Positions 5,471 through 5,750 of a stretch of DNA of 5,750 bases are shown here, one piece after another (the stretch's first letter is position 1; each line of letters starts with the position of its first letter). A model generated the notes under the pieces. That model had not been told where the DNA came from and did not search any database. It saw nothing but the letters and a program-made list of their open reading frames with translations. This DNA is from G021776435 sp046756245 (GTDB taxonomy: Bacteria; Pseudomonadota; Alphaproteobacteria; Caulobacterales; Parvularculaceae), in assembly GCA_046756245.1 (NCBI GenBank), contig JBHHVZ010000133.1:1-5750 (forward strand), read 5' to 3'. Both the position numbers and the translations under genes were made by a program.

Positions 5471-5750
5471 TCAGTCCTGATGTTCGAATTCCGCCTCAAT
5501 ACGTATTTCCAGTTCGTCGCTGACGGCGGGGACATAGGCGTCGAGCCCCCAGTCCGACCGCAACACGCGTCCGTGCGCCGATACGCCGATCGTCTCCTTG
5601 CCGGTAATCGGGTTCCGTCCCGCCTGATTGAGCGTAACATCGAGCACGACCGCCTTCGTCACGCCCTTGACCGTAAGATCGCCGAAGAGCTTGCCGGTTC
5701 CTGCGCTCGATTGCAGCGCCTGCGTGCTTTTGAAAACAATCGTCGGGTGG
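5471..5750 (-). CDS. YceI family protein (partial, 5' end outside window)
   Basis: The last 92 codons and the stop of a YceI-like gene are present; its start lies beyond 5750. YceI proteins are usually around 190 residues with a lipocalin-like beta-barrel that binds isoprenoid or other amphiphilic lipids, and many are periplasmic. The visible part begins inside the HPTIVFKST motif and continues through GKLFGDLTVKGVTKAVVLDV, then a GKETIGVSAHGRVLRSDWG segment and the closing DELEIRIEAEFEHQD strand. All are hallmarks of the family's C-terminal half. Whether it has a signal peptide cannot be seen. A GTG at 5662 is in frame but internal to the domain, so it is not the start. The gene ends 47 bp before the symporter start, on the same strand, with no terminator between them. 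Confidence 0.9.
   Translation of the reverse strand, partial: HPTIVFKSTQALQSSAGTGKLFGDLTVKGVTKAVVLDVTLNQAGRNPITGKETIGVSAHGRVLRSDWGLDAYVPAVSDELEIRIEAEFEHQD

Overview
The window looks like chromosomal DNA from a GC-rich alphaproteobacterium. Hand counts of sampled blocks give about 62-68% GC in the core genes. The SRP GTPase Ffh carries wording I associate with that class, such as TRIDGDARGGAAL and a Met/Gly-rich C-terminal tail. A finer placement (for example Hyphomonadales or Parvularculales) is only a guess. All five complete genes and the one partial gene lie on the minus strand, so transcription runs from high to low coordinates.

Layout in transcription order. (1) Positions 5750-5471 hold the 3' half of a YceI-family gene cut by the window edge. 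(2) It is followed after 47 bp by a complete DAACS-family dicarboxylate/amino acid:cation symporter (5423-4056). (3) After 114 bp comes a two-gene unit of unknown function: a 123-residue protein (3941-3570) overlapping by ATGA a 397-residue exported, predicted outer-membrane beta-barrel protein (3573-2380). (4) A 220-bp gap contains a good sigma70-type promoter and two leader hairpins for ffh. (5) ffh (2159-630) appears to start at a TTG with a strong Shine-Dalgarno sequence. (6) Seven bp after ffh is a small, AT-richer DUF2513 gene (622-254). (7) Positions 1-253 contain no gene, but hold two unrelated intergenic repeat elements.

How the parts relate. Ffh is the housekeeping protein of co-translational membrane targeting. 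In many bacteria it is followed by rpsP-rimM-trmD-rplS, but here it is followed by a DUF2513 gene of different base composition and then repeats. That suggests a local insertion or rearrangement. The YceI and symporter genes may be co-transcribed. The ATGA-coupled pair is the least familiar part of the window and the best candidate for an undescribed envelope function. I saw no CRISPR array, RNA gene, transposase or defence system. The other open frames seen are antisense or out-of-frame shadows of these genes.
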